64,000 bases of DNA from Marinisporobacter balticus. GTDB lineage: Bacteria; Bacillota; Clostridia; Peptostreptococcales; Thermotaleaceae. The notes under the pieces are model-generated. The model was not told where the DNA came from. It saw only the letters and a program-made list of their open reading frames with translations, and searched no databases. Shown here piece by piece: positions 26,601 to 35,898 of this stretch (positions within the stretch are counted from its first letter, which is position 1; each line of letters begins with the position of its first letter). Made by a program: the position numbers and the translations under genes. Where the stretch lies: positions 162,186 to 226,185 of the forward strand of contig NZ_SLWV01000004.1 of NCBI RefSeq assembly GCF_004345705.1, read 5' to 3'.

Positions 26601-27155
26601 ATGGAGAATACCAACTTTGTTATGATTTTTTTGAATTGGCTTATGAGCTTCGATAGAAAAGCGCTAATTCTTGCAGCATCAGCAATTGGAGCAGGGTTTG
26701 CAATGATTGCAGGGATAGGACCTGGGATTGGACAAGGGTATGCAGCAGGAAAAGGGGCTGAAGCTACAAGTATAAATCCTAAGACTTCAAAGCAAGCTAT
26801 AATGGTTATGCTTATAGGAGCAGGTATTGCAGAAACATCAGGTATATTAGCACTTGTTGTTGCTTTGATTTTACTTTTTGGAAATCCATTAGTAGGACAA
26901 AGTGGTAGTGTATTAGTGATTGCTGCATCAGCTATTGCTGCTGGAATATCAATGATTGCAGGGGTAGGACCTGGAATTGGGCAAGGATATGCAGCAGGAA
27001 AAGGTACAGAAAGTACTGGAAAGAGACCTAAATATCAATCAACAATTCTTAGAACTATGTTGCTAGGACAGGCAGTGGCACAAACTACTGGGATCTATGC
27101 TTTGATTGTTGCATTGGTTTTGATGTTTTCAAATCCATTACTGAAACTTTTATAA
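26601..27155 (+). CDS. atpE: Fused double-hairpin ATP synthase c subunit (c1 type)
   Basis: 184 residues, twice the usual c length, with four membrane helices. Each half repeats GPGIGQGYAAGKG. In the first hairpin the ion site is complete at Gln45 and Glu78 (AETSG). In the second the loop Gln128 is kept but the carboxylate is Gln161 (AQTTG), so only one ion site remains per four helices. This is the V-type-like layout known for subunit c1 of Acetobacterium woodii, which mixes with 8-kDa c subunits in one hybrid ring. AGGAGGTGA precedes ATG 26601. The N-terminal about 20 residues are an extension of unknown role. Confidence 0.93.
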   Translation: MENTNFVMIFLNWLMSFDRKALILAASAIGAGFAMIAGIGPGIGQGYAAGKGAEATSINPKTSKQAIMVMLIGAGIAETSGILALVVALILLFGNPLVGQSGSVLVIAASAIAAGISMIAGVGPGIGQGYAAGKGTESTGKRPKYQSTILRTMLLGQAVAQTTGIYALIVALVLMFSNPLLKLL

Positions 27156-27186
27156 AAATGGAAAAATATGAAGGAGGAATATACAG

Positions 27187-27453
27187 ATGGAACCTATTAC
27201 AGGAAGAGCGTTAATATTAGCATGTTCAGCAATTGGAGCAGGACTTGCAATGATTGCAGGGATAGGACCTGGTATTGGACAGGGATATGCAGCAGGAAAA
27301 GGGGCAGAAGGTGTTGGAAGACAACCAGAAGCGCAAGGAGATATTGTTAGAACGATGTTGCTTGGAGCAGCTGTAGCGGAGACAACAGGTATTTATGGGT
27401 TGATTGTTGCGTTAATTTTATTATTTGCAAATCCATTGATTGGCCTTTTGTAG
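27187..27453 (+). CDS. atpE: ATP synthase c subunit with Na+ ligand set
   Basis: 88 residues, two helices. Pro28, Gln32, Glu65, Thr66, Thr67 and Tyr70 occupy the positions of the Na+ site described for Ilyobacter tartaricus c (there Gln32, Glu65, Ser66, Thr67, Tyr70). Sodium coupling is therefore strongly suggested. AAGGAGGA lies before ATG 27187. The loop-coding DNA is nearly identical to both halves of the preceding fused gene, which points to duplication or gene conversion. Confidence 0.95.
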   Translation: MEPITGRALILACSAIGAGLAMIAGIGPGIGQGYAAGKGAEGVGRQPEAQGDIVRTMLLGAAVAETTGIYGLIVALILLFANPLIGLL

Positions 27454-27504
27454 ATATTGTAAAGGAGACGAAGTACCTTAGCAGAAAGGAGGCAGTATCA
27501 CACG

Positions 27505-28005
27505 ATGAAGGCAGGATTGGTGGAGTTTAGTTGGACGATTGTATTTCAGATTGTGAATACAATCATACTGTTCTTAGCATTAAAAAAACTATTGTTTAAG
27601 CCTGTGAGCGAATTTATGAAGTCAAGAAAAGATGATATTGCAGCTTCCATAGAGGAAGCGAAATCAAAAAATGAAGAAGTAGAGAAAAGAAAAAAAGAAT
27701 ATGAGACAAAGCTTCAGTTTGCAGAACAAGAAGGCAGAGAAATTGTAAAAGAAGCTTCTAAAAAGGCAGAGGCGAGAGCTTCACAGATGAAAAAAGAGGC
27801 GGAAATTGAGTCTGCTAAGATGATAGAAAGAGCAGAAGAAGAGATTAAGAGACAAAATCAAAAAGCTATGAATGAGTTAAAAGATGAGATGTCTTCCCTT
27901 GCGATAATGGCTGCTGGTAAAATTATTGGTAAGAGTCTTGATAAAGAGAAACATCAGATGTTAATTAAAGAATTTATGGATGAGGTAGGGGGCGCTAGAT
28001 GGTAG
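27505..28005 (+). CDS. atpF: ATP synthase Fo subunit b
   Basis: 166 residues: one N-terminal membrane helix (about 8-26), then a long charged coiled coil (about 35-140), which is the peripheral stalk. AAAGGAGG precedes the start. Overlaps atpH by 7 bases. Confidence 0.95.
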   Translation: MKAGLVEFSWTIVFQIVNTIILFLALKKLLFKPVSEFMKSRKDDIAASIEEAKSKNEEVEKRKKEYETKLQFAEQEGREIVKEASKKAEARASQMKKEAEIESAKMIERAEEEIKRQNQKAMNELKDEMSSLAIMAAGKIIGKSLDKEKHQMLIKEFMDEVGGARW

Positions 28006-28541
28006 AATTAGTATCAAAAACTTATGCCAGCGCTTTATTTGAAGTAGCCAATGAAAATAATCAATTAGATCAATTGAGGGAAGAATTAACATTTGTATTA
28101 GAAATGTTTGAAAAACATCCGGAATTCTATAGATTTTATATAACACCTCAAATCAGTAAAGAAGAGAAAAAACAAGTATTACAAGAGCTCTTTAAATCAC
28201 ATCTAAGTATCGAGGTTTTGAATTTTTTAAAGATTATTTTAGACAAAAGAAGAACACATGATTTAAAGAGAATTGTAAACAAATATGTACAATTTGTAAA
28301 TGATCATAATAATATTGTAGAAGGAATAATAACTACAGTAATTCCGCTAGAAAATAAAAATAAAGAACATCTTGAAAATAAACTTTCAAACATGACAGGT
28401 AAAAAGATCCAACTAAAAAATGAGATAGATCCATCCATTATCGGAGGAATTCTTGTAAGAATTGGAGATAAGGTGATTGATGGCACAATACAAAGCCGTC
28501 TAAATGAATTACAAAAAGACCTTGCACAAATAATAGTTTAG
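27999..28541 (+). CDS. atpH: ATP synthase F1 subunit delta
   Basis: 180 residues, the standard length. The N-terminal helical bundle (VSKTYASALFEVA) and the C-terminal domain with IIGGILVRIGDKVIDGTI are typical. It links the b stalk to the top of F1. The gene overlaps atpF, so translation is coupled. Confidence 0.95.
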   Translation: MVELVSKTYASALFEVANENNQLDQLREELTFVLEMFEKHPEFYRFYITPQISKEEKKQVLQELFKSHLSIEVLNFLKIILDKRRTHDLKRIVNKYVQFVNDHNNIVEGIITTVIPLENKNKEHLENKLSNMTGKKIQLKNEIDPSIIGGILVRIGDKVIDGTIQSRLNELQKDLAQIIV

Positions 28542-28559
28542 GAGAGCGGTGATAGAAAA

Positions 28560-30071
28560 ATGAATCTTAGACCTGAAGAAATTAGTTCGATTATAAAAGA
28601 GCAGATTAAAAGATATGAAAATAAAATACAAGTGACAGATGTCGGCACGGTCATTCAGGTGGGTGACGGTATTGCTAGAATCCATGGATTAGAAAAATGT
28701 ATGTCAGGAGAGTTGTTGGAGTTTCCTGGAGGCGTATATGGCATGGCGCTAAATCTTGAAGAAGATAATATAGGGTGCGTGCTTATGGGTTCTGATGAAA
28801 ACATTAAAGAAGGAGATATTGTAAAGCATACAGGTAGAATCGTTGAGGTTCCTGTTGGAGATGCGTTGATAGGTCGTGTAGTAAATGCGCTAGGACAACC
28901 TATAGATGGAAAAGGGCCTATAAAAACAGAAAAATATAGAGACGTTGAGGCAAATGCACCAGGCGTTATTGAAAGAAAGTCCGTACATCAACCACTACAA
29001 ACTGGGATCAAGGCAATCGATGCAATGATTCCAATTGGTAGAGGACAACGTGAATTAATTATCGGAGATAGACAAACAGGAAAAACAGCCATTGCAATCG
29101 ATACAATTATCAATCAAAAGGAAGAAAATGTTATTTGTATCTATGTGGCAATTGGACAAAAAAAATCAACCGTAGCGCAAATTGTAAAAACATTAGAAGA
29201 TAGAGGGGCAATGGATTACACAATTATTGTATCTGCTACAGCGAGTGAGTTGGCACCGATTCAATATATTGCGCCTTATTCAGGTTGTGCGATGGGTGAA
29301 GAATTTATGCATCAGGGAAAAGATGTACTTATTATTTATGATGATCTATCAAAACATGCGGTTGCATATCGTGCACTGTCATTACTACTTCGTCGTCCAC
29401 CAGGACGTGAAGCTTATCCTGGAGATGTATTCTACTTACATAGTAGACTACTTGAACGTGCTGCAAAATTAAATGATGATTTAGGTGGTGGATCCATAAC
29501 TGCACTACCAATTATTGAAACACAGGCTGGAGATGTTTCAGCCTATATTCCGACAAATGTAATATCGATTACAGATGGACAAATATTCTTAGAGGCAGAA
29601 AGCTTTGCTTCTGGACAGAGACCTGCTGTAAACCCTGGGATATCCGTATCGAGGGTTGGTGGTGATGCCCAGCTTAAAGCGATGAAAAAAGTTGCTGGTA
29701 AAATAAAGCTAGAACTTGCACAATATAGAGAACTTGCAGCTTTTGCGCAATTTGGTTCAGAGCTTGATAAAGATACAAGAGACAGACTTGCACAAGGAGA
29801 AAGAATCCTTGAGATTCTAAAACAACCTCAGTATGCACCTGTAAAGGTTGAACATCAAGTAATGATTATATTTGCTGCAATTAATAAATATTTAACAGAT
29901 ATTCCTGTGGCGCAAATAAAACAATTTGAAAAAGAATTAATTGGTTTTATGGATAACAATCATCCGGAAATTGGCTTAGCGATAAAAGGTACAGGAAAAT
30001 TAGAGGATGAAACTGTAAACAAGTTAAAAGCTGCCATTGAAGAATTTAAAGGAGTATTTAAAATAGAATAG
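28560..30071 (+). CDS. atpA: ATP synthase F1 subunit alpha
   Basis: 503 residues. Walker A is GDRQTGKTAIAID (about 169-181); the adenine-binding Arg finger region VSRVGGDAQ follows. Non-catalytic nucleotide-binding subunit of the F1 hexamer. GGAGAG lies upstream of ATG 28560. Confidence 0.98.
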   Translation: MNLRPEEISSIIKEQIKRYENKIQVTDVGTVIQVGDGIARIHGLEKCMSGELLEFPGGVYGMALNLEEDNIGCVLMGSDENIKEGDIVKHTGRIVEVPVGDALIGRVVNALGQPIDGKGPIKTEKYRDVEANAPGVIERKSVHQPLQTGIKAIDAMIPIGRGQRELIIGDRQTGKTAIAIDTIINQKEENVICIYVAIGQKKSTVAQIVKTLEDRGAMDYTIIVSATASELAPIQYIAPYSGCAMGEEFMHQGKDVLIIYDDLSKHAVAYRALSLLLRRPPGREAYPGDVFYLHSRLLERAAKLNDDLGGGSITALPIIETQAGDVSAYIPTNVISITDGQIFLEAESFASGQRPAVNPGISVSRVGGDAQLKAMKKVAGKIKLELAQYRELAAFAQFGSELDKDTRDRLAQGERILEILKQPQYAPVKVEHQVMIIFAAINKYLTDIPVAQIKQFEKELIGFMDNNHPEIGLAIKGTGKLEDETVNKLKAAIEEFKGVFKIE

Positions 30072-30095
30072 ACCCCGATGTATGGAGGTGAATAC

Positions 30096-30968
30096 ATGGC
30101 AGGAATGGGTATGCGTGATATAAAACGCAGAATTAAAAGTGTAAATAGTACAAAGCAAATTACAAAGGCGATGGAACTTGTATCATCAGCAAAATTAAGA
30201 CGTGCAAGAGAACGAGCTGAGAAATCACGACCTTACTTTCATATCGTTCAAGATACAGTACGGGATATATTTTCAAATGCCACTGGCTTAAAACATAAAT
30301 TTTTGAACGAGCGAGAAATCAAAAAAAGTTGTTATGTTGTGATTACAGCTGATCGAGGACTATGTGGAGGATACAATATTAATGTCATAAAAAAACCTTT
30401 AGAAGAGATGAAAAAAAAGGAAAATGTATCAGTTGTGACAGTAGGGACTAAAGCAAGAGACTATTTTAGAAATAGAAAATATGAAATAGATGGAGAATTT
30501 ACACATATTTCAGAAAAGCCAACTTATGAGGATGCAAAAAAAATTAGCAATCTTGTTTTAAAGCTTTATGAAAAGGAAATGATCGATGAGGTATATCTTG
30601 TTTATACCCAGTTTGTTAGTGCCGTATCCCAAAATCCAGAAATGATTAAATTACTTCCACTCAGCATGGAGAAAAAAGAGGAAGTTGTAAAAAAAGAGAA
30701 TGAGGAATTTGAATATATTTCTTATGAACCTTCCCCTGAAAGTTTGCTGAATTATATTGTACCCAAATATATTGAGAGTACAATTTACGGCGCTTTAGTA
30801 GAATCTTCAGCCAGTGAACAAGGAGCAAGAAGGATCGCGATGGAAAATGCTACAGAGAATGCAGAAGAAATGATTGATAAATTCACATTGAATTACAATA
30901 GAGCGCGTCAAGCAGCAATCACACAAGAAATTGCTGAAATCGTTGGTGGTGTAGAGGCACTGAAGTAA
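30096..30968 (+). CDS. atpG: ATP synthase F1 subunit gamma
   Basis: 290 residues from ATG 30096, with GGAGGTG ahead; the earlier in-frame ATG 30078 precedes that site. The N-terminal helix RDIKRRIKSVNSTKQITKAM and the C-terminal RARQAAITQEIAEIVGG are the two ends of the rotating coiled coil. The Rossmann domain with TADRGLCGGYN lies between. Confidence 0.97.
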   Translation: MAGMGMRDIKRRIKSVNSTKQITKAMELVSSAKLRRARERAEKSRPYFHIVQDTVRDIFSNATGLKHKFLNEREIKKSCYVVITADRGLCGGYNINVIKKPLEEMKKKENVSVVTVGTKARDYFRNRKYEIDGEFTHISEKPTYEDAKKISNLVLKLYEKEMIDEVYLVYTQFVSAVSQNPEMIKLLPLSMEKKEEVVKKENEEFEYISYEPSPESLLNYIVPKYIESTIYGALVESSASEQGARRIAMENATENAEEMIDKFTLNYNRARQAAITQEIAEIVGGVEALK

Positions 30969-30998
30969 CACGACCAAAAAGAAAGGATGTGAGTGAAC

Positions 30999-32393
30999 AT
31001 GGCGAAAAATATCGGAAAAATCGTTCAAATTATCGGTCCGGTTTTAGATATAAAATTTAATCCAGAACAGCTTCCAAACCTACTAAATGCAATCGAAATT
31101 AACGTGGGAGATCGAAAAATTGTTTCCGAAGTAGCACAGCATTTAGGAGATGATACGGTTCGTTGCATTGCCATGTCATCGACTGATGGACTAATACGTG
31201 GTACAGAAGCAGTAGATGCAGGAGCACCGATCACGGTTCCTGTAGGAAAAGAAACATTAGGAAGAATTTTCAATGTATTAGGAGAACCGATAGACTTAAA
31301 AGGTTCTGCAAATGAGAAACTAAGATTGCCCATTCATAGACAAGCACCTAGTTTTGAAGAACAAGAAACTTCTTCACAAATATTTGAAACAGGGATTAAG
31401 GTAGTAGATTTGATTGCCCCTTATGTAAAGGGTGGTAAAATAGGACTCTTCGGAGGAGCAGGTGTTGGAAAGACTGTACTTATCATGGAACTTATCAATA
31501 ATATTGCCAAAGAACATGGTGGGCTTTCTGTATTCTCGGGTGTAGGAGAAAGAACAAGAGAAGGAAATGATCTTTACCATGAGATGATTGAATCAGGGGT
31601 TATTGATAAAACAGCGATGGTATTTGGTCAGATGAATGAACCGCCAGGCGCAAGAATGCGTGTAGCCTTAACAGGACTTACTATGGCAGAATACTTTAGA
31701 GATCAAGAAGGACAAGATGTACTTCTATTTATTGATAATATATTTAGATTTACCCAAGCGGGTTCAGAGGTTTCCGCACTACTTGGTCGTATGCCAAGTG
31801 CCGTTGGTTATCAGCCTACATTAGCAACAGAGATGGGTGCGCTACAAGAGAGAATTACATCAACAAAGAAAGGTTCGATCACATCGGTTCAAGCCGTATA
31901 TGTGCCTGCGGATGACTTGACAGACCCGGCTCCTGCAACAACCTTTGCGCATTTAGATGCAACGACTGTACTTTCTCGTGCCATTACAGAGCTTGGAATC
32001 TATCCTGCTGTTGATCCGTTAGATTCTAACTCAAGAATTATGGACCCTGAAATTATTGGAGAGGAACACTACAATGTTGCGCGTCAGGTTCAAGAGGTAC
32101 TTCAAAGACTGAAAGAACTTCAAGATATTATTGCAATCCTTGGTATGGATGAATTATCGGATGAAGATAAAACACTTGTATCTCGTGCAAGAAAGATTCA
32201 AAGATTTTTCTCTCAGCCATTTAGTGTGGCAGAGGCATTTACAGGGATGGAAGGAAAATATGTACCGCTTAAAGAAACCATTCGAGGATTTAAGGAAATT
32301 CTTGAAGGAAAGCATGATGATCTTCCAGAATCGGCATTCCTTTTTATTGGAAACATTGATGAGGCAGTTGAAAAAGCGAAGAGAGAAAGTTAG
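30999..32393 (+). CDS. atpD: ATP synthase F1 subunit beta
   Basis: 464 residues from ATG 30999. Walker A is GGAGVGKTVLIMEL; the catalytic Glu lies in GVGERTREGND, and Walker B in DVLLFIDNIFRFTQAGSEVSALLGR. Catalytic subunit. GAAAGGATGTG precedes the start. Confidence 0.98.
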   Translation: MAKNIGKIVQIIGPVLDIKFNPEQLPNLLNAIEINVGDRKIVSEVAQHLGDDTVRCIAMSSTDGLIRGTEAVDAGAPITVPVGKETLGRIFNVLGEPIDLKGSANEKLRLPIHRQAPSFEEQETSSQIFETGIKVVDLIAPYVKGGKIGLFGGAGVGKTVLIMELINNIAKEHGGLSVFSGVGERTREGNDLYHEMIESGVIDKTAMVFGQMNEPPGARMRVALTGLTMAEYFRDQEGQDVLLFIDNIFRFTQAGSEVSALLGRMPSAVGYQPTLATEMGALQERITSTKKGSITSVQAVYVPADDLTDPAPATTFAHLDATTVLSRAITELGIYPAVDPLDSNSRIMDPEIIGEEHYNVARQVQEVLQRLKELQDIIAILGMDELSDEDKTLVSRARKIQRFFSQPFSVAEAFTGMEGKYVPLKETIRGFKEILEGKHDDLPESAFLFIGNIDEAVEKAKRES

Positions 32394-32410
32394 AGACGCG
32401 AGGTGAAAAA

Positions 32411-32809
32411 ATGGCTTCTACTTTTGAACTTGAAATCGTTACTCCTGATAAGAAGTTTTATGAAGGTTCTGTAGAAAGAATCGTTATAAGAACGACGAAT
32501 GGAGATATAGGGATTTTAAAAGATCATATGTTTACAGTGAGCCCTTTGCAAATTGGTGCAATAAAAATAAAACAAGAGGGTAAATATAAAGAAGCTGCAT
32601 GTGCAGGTGGATTTATACAGGTAAAAGAAGAAAAAACAACCATTATTACCGATTCAGCTGAATGGGCTGATGAAATAGATATAAAAAGAGCAGAAGAAGC
32701 AAAGAAAAGAGCGGAGGAAAGGCTCCATAAATCTACGGAAGACATAGATATGCTAAGAGCAAAAGCGGCCCTTAAGAGAGCGCTAACGAGACTACAAGTA
32801 GCAAAATAG
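32411..32809 (+). CDS. atpC: ATP synthase F1 subunit epsilon
   Basis: 132 residues: N-terminal beta sandwich (about 1-84, ELEIVTPDKKFYEG) and C-terminal helical hairpin (about 90-132) that can inhibit F1 rotation. Last gene of the operon, followed by a terminator. Confidence 0.96.
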   Translation: MASTFELEIVTPDKKFYEGSVERIVIRTTNGDIGILKDHMFTVSPLQIGAIKIKQEGKYKEAACAGGFIQVKEEKTTIITDSAEWADEIDIKRAEEAKKRAEERLHKSTEDIDMLRAKAALKRALTRLQVAK

Positions 32810-32818
32810 ATTAATTTT

Positions 32819-32853
32819 AAAACTCCCAAATATAAGAATTTGGGAGTTTTTTT
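32819..32853 (+). terminator. Intrinsic terminator of the atp operon
   Basis: Perfect 10-bp stem (32821-32830 with 32839-32848), then T7. Confidence 0.9.
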
Positions 32854-32923
32854 CATTCCATCTAGTAAGTTTTTTACAAAAGTGGTCAGAAGTATTCTCC
32901 TATCTTTTTATATTTTATTTGAA
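32853..32923 (+). repeat. Dispersed intergenic repeat, copy A
   Basis: About 70 bases after the atp terminator closely match 41521-41597 (copy B), including the shared block TTTTTACAAAAG, a TATTCTC block and CTTTTTATATTTTAT. Neither copy encodes a protein. Confidence 0.6.
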
Positions 32924-33038
32924 TTTGGTAGCTGTTTATCTATACCCATACAAAAGAATATATATTATAATGAATAATGCGTAACGAAAAATAAGAAAAT
33001 AAAATAAATAAAGGGTGTTGTAAACGGAGGAAAGAAGA

Positions 33039-33584
33039 ATGAATCAGAAAAGCGAACTAGAAAAATATACAGAATATGGATTAAGCGGAAGCCCTCAGAT
33101 CAAAGCGGATGAAAAGAGATATTGGCTTGGAGAGTTTCGAGAACGCGTTATTTTTGCACTAACATATGAACAAATAAATAGAAAAGAAGCTGTAAAGATT
33201 GTTGAAGAAAAATGTAAAGACCATAGCGTTAAAAAAATTATTATAGAACAAGATGTACAAGATGTTATTGCTGAAAAGTTTATGGATGTAGCGAACAAAT
33301 ATCAAAAAGATTATAAAATGATAGATACACAAAATAAAAAGGGAGAAATTGCTTTGGTACTTGTAAGTAATGAAGCGGTAGATGAGAAAGAGATTGTTAT
33401 GGATGAAATACCCATGCTGCCAGAAGCGTTTTATCATTCAAAAAACAAAAAATTATGCAAAAAACATATGGAAATTTTACAAGAAAAAGCACATTTTTTC
33501 ATAGATGAATTTGAAGAAATAACACTGCTTGATAAAATGATGGGGATAAAATGTGGTGTTTGTGAGCATATGAAGGAATCATAA
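33039..33584 (+). CDS. DUF1694 (YueI-like) protein
   Basis: 181 residues. The N-terminal layout (L-E-K-Y-T-E-Y-G-L-S-G-S-P-Q-I-K followed by YWLGEFRERVIFALT) matches the DUF1694 / YueI family of Firmicutes, whose function is not known. Near the C-terminus are C-K-K-H and C-G-V-C-E-H, which could bind a metal; I do not know whether these are general in the family. Soluble, no signal peptide. GGAGG precedes ATG 33039 and a TATAAT occurs at 32966-32971. Confidence 0.7.
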   Translation: MNQKSELEKYTEYGLSGSPQIKADEKRYWLGEFRERVIFALTYEQINRKEAVKIVEEKCKDHSVKKIIIEQDVQDVIAEKFMDVANKYQKDYKMIDTQNKKGEIALVLVSNEAVDEKEIVMDEIPMLPEAFYHSKNKKLCKKHMEILQEKAHFFIDEFEEITLLDKMMGIKCGVCEHMKES

Positions 33585-33744
33585 TTTTAATAATTTAAAT
33601 TTATTGCGAACATGTATATTCCCTATTCTCTCGGTCAATACTTTTAATAACAAGGGAATAGAATAAGGTGTAAATATGTTTTCGTCCCCCTTTAACATAT
33701 TTACACATTTATCTTTCCCTTTGTATTTTGAGGGAGTGGAGAAA

Positions 33745-34476
33745 ATGAAAGTTAAAAGAATTTTTATTTATGGTTTTATTCTTATGAACTTATTTTTAAT
33801 GTTTTTAAATCATACGACGGCCATTGCAAAAGAAGAAGGTATTATGGAAGGGTTTAATGCAAGTAAAGCAGTTGCTGAAGAAGTCAATATAAATGCATAT
33901 GTAAATATGGCGCATGTATTTAAAAATGCTTCTGAAGGAAGAGAAATATGTTTATCGTTAGCAAAAGAATTAGGTATACAGCGTAAAGAAATAGAAGATA
34001 CTTCAGAAAAAGGAAACATCCAAGTGATTTTGCATGGAGAAAAAGAGCAAGGAACTATTTGTGTGATTGTGCAATCGTCAGAATATGAAGCGGTAAAAGA
34101 GACAAATATAGTAATCGACATGGTATATGAAGGGCTTGTAGATGTAAATACGGTCGGAGAAAATATAAAAGCTATTTTAAAAAAATACGGAAAAGCTACA
34201 GTGACATCTTGTATTACAGGGAGTTTTAATGGAAAATTAAATAATGCACAAAAAGAGAAAATTGTAAAAAATATGATGGAATATTTGGAAGCAACAGAAA
34301 TAGAAGGACTTCGAGAAAAAAATATGATCAGTATCGTTGGATTTAGTAGTAAAATAAAGGATTATATTAGCTATGGAGGGAATCAAGTAAATATAAACAT
34401 TGCTATGCGGTATAATGCTTATGAAGGAAAAACATATTTGTGGATGGCAACACCACTTATTGCAATAGGCTATTAA
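33745..34476 (+). CDS. ywmB: YwmB-type exported protein (DUF1779)
   Basis: 243 residues from ATG 33745, with AGGGAGTGGAG ahead. It has a signal peptide or N-terminal anchor (about 5-25). The rest is an alpha/beta domain without catalytic motifs. Sequence alone is weakly diagnostic; the call rests mainly on its place directly before murA-spoIID, where ywmB lies in B. subtilis, and on the length. Function unknown. Confidence 0.65.
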   Translation: MKVKRIFIYGFILMNLFLMFLNHTTAIAKEEGIMEGFNASKAVAEEVNINAYVNMAHVFKNASEGREICLSLAKELGIQRKEIEDTSEKGNIQVILHGEKEQGTICVIVQSSEYEAVKETNIVIDMVYEGLVDVNTVGENIKAILKKYGKATVTSCITGSFNGKLNNAQKEKIVKNMMEYLEATEIEGLREKNMISIVGFSSKIKDYISYGGNQVNINIAMRYNAYEGKTYLWMATPLIAIGY

Positions 34477-34540
34477 ATGCATTATAATCTGAGGAGAAGC
34501 ACGATGAAATACAAGGAAAGCATATAGAGGAGGCTTGGCG

Positions 34541-35797
34541 TTGGCAAAAATAATTGTAGAAAAAAGTAAGCCACTTTCAGGAAAAGTGCGGGTAAGTGGT
34601 GCAAAAAATTCAGTATTACCAATCATTGCTGCATCCTTATTGGCACAAGGGAATTGTGTGATAGAAGATATTCCTACATTGAAAGATGTAGATGTAATTA
34701 GTGAACTTTTAGCATCTTTAGGTGCGAAGATTCACAGAGATATAGATGGCGGAAATATTCAAATTGATGCATCGGGTATCAACAACTATGAAGCACCTTA
34801 TGAATTGGTCCGAAAGATGAGAGCATCATTTTTAGTAATGGGGCCACTCCTTGCGAGGATGGGAAAAGCGAGAATTTCTCTTCCGGGAGGGTGTGCCATA
34901 GGGACAAGACCGATTGATTTGCATTTAAAAGGTTTGCATGCCTTAGGTGCGAAAATTGATGTAGGACATGGATATGTAGAAGCATCCGCTAAAAAACTCA
35001 TAGGAGATAAAATTTATCTCGATTTTCCAAGCGTAGGCGCTACTGAAAATATTATGATGGCGGCGACCATGGCAGAAGGTTTAACGGTTCTAGAAAATGT
35101 AGCAGAAGAGCCAGAAATTGTAGATTTGGCAAACTTTTTAAATAGTATTGGTGCGAAAATTAAGGGAGCAGGAACAGATACCATAAAGATCGAAGGCGTA
35201 AAAGAATTAGCAGGAGGAAGACATGCTGTGATCCCCGATCGTATTGAAGCAGGTACCTTTATGGTTGGCGCAGCATTAACTGGCGGAGATGTAATCATTG
35301 ATAATGTATTATCCGATCATTTAAAACCTACCATTGCAAAATTAAGAGAATGCGGTGTCCTAATAGAAGAAACAGGAGAGAGTATTCGCGTGAATGCAAA
35401 AAATAGTATTATTGCTACAGATATTAAAACATTACCTTATCCTGGATTTCCTACAGATATGCAGGCGCAATTTATGACGCTTTTAAGTGTCGCAAAGGGT
35501 ACAAGCGTAGTTATAGAAACTGTTTTTGAAAACCGATTTATGCATGTAGCAGAACTAAAAAGAATGGGTGCAAATATTAAAATTGAAGGAAGAAGTGCTG
35601 TGGTACAGGGTGTAGAAAAGCTACAGGGAGCGCAAGTGAAAGCAACAGATTTGAGAGCAGGTGCAGCGTTGATACTCGCAGGACTGGTAGCAGAAGGAAA
35701 AACTGAAATTGGAGATTTGCATCATATAGATCGTGGTTATGTAGACATTGAAAATAAGCTAAAGGGTTTAGGGGCAAATATTACAAGAGTAGAGTAG
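34541..35797 (+). CDS. murA: UDP-N-acetylglucosamine 1-carboxyvinyltransferase
   Basis: 418 residues from TTG 34541, 7 bases after AGGAGG; TTG 34535 is only one base from it. First committed step of peptidoglycan synthesis, adding enolpyruvate to UDP-GlcNAc. The catalytic and fosfomycin-target Cys is in LPGGCAIGTRP (about residue 118). SGAKNS (Lys/Asn of the substrate site) and LRAGAALILAGL are also present. Confidence 0.96.
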   Translation: MAKIIVEKSKPLSGKVRVSGAKNSVLPIIAASLLAQGNCVIEDIPTLKDVDVISELLASLGAKIHRDIDGGNIQIDASGINNYEAPYELVRKMRASFLVMGPLLARMGKARISLPGGCAIGTRPIDLHLKGLHALGAKIDVGHGYVEASAKKLIGDKIYLDFPSVGATENIMMAATMAEGLTVLENVAEEPEIVDLANFLNSIGAKIKGAGTDTIKIEGVKELAGGRHAVIPDRIEAGTFMVGAALTGGDVIIDNVLSDHLKPTIAKLRECGVLIEETGESIRVNAKNSIIATDIKTLPYPGFPTDMQAQFMTLLSVAKGTSVVIETVFENRFMHVAELKRMGANIKIEGRSAVVQGVEKLQGAQVKATDLRAGAALILAGLVAEGKTEIGDLHHIDRGYVDIENKLKGLGANITRVE

Positions 35798-35806
35798 AAA
35801 TAATAG

Positions 35807-35837
35807 AAAAATGTGTCGAATGACGACACATTTTTTT
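35807..35837 (+). terminator. Intrinsic terminator after murA
   Basis: ATGTGTCG (35811-35818) pairs with CGACACAT (35824-35831), extended by flanking A and T runs. Confidence 0.85.
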
Positions 35838-35898
35838 ATTGCTCATAATTAGGAGGTTTGTCTCATAAGATGTATAAGGGAGATAAGGGGGAAATCAT

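Noticed and set aside
27168..27350. 60-codon ORF overlapping the c subunit in another frame
   Set aside because: Arg/Cys/Trp-rich product of a wrong frame through a repeated segment.
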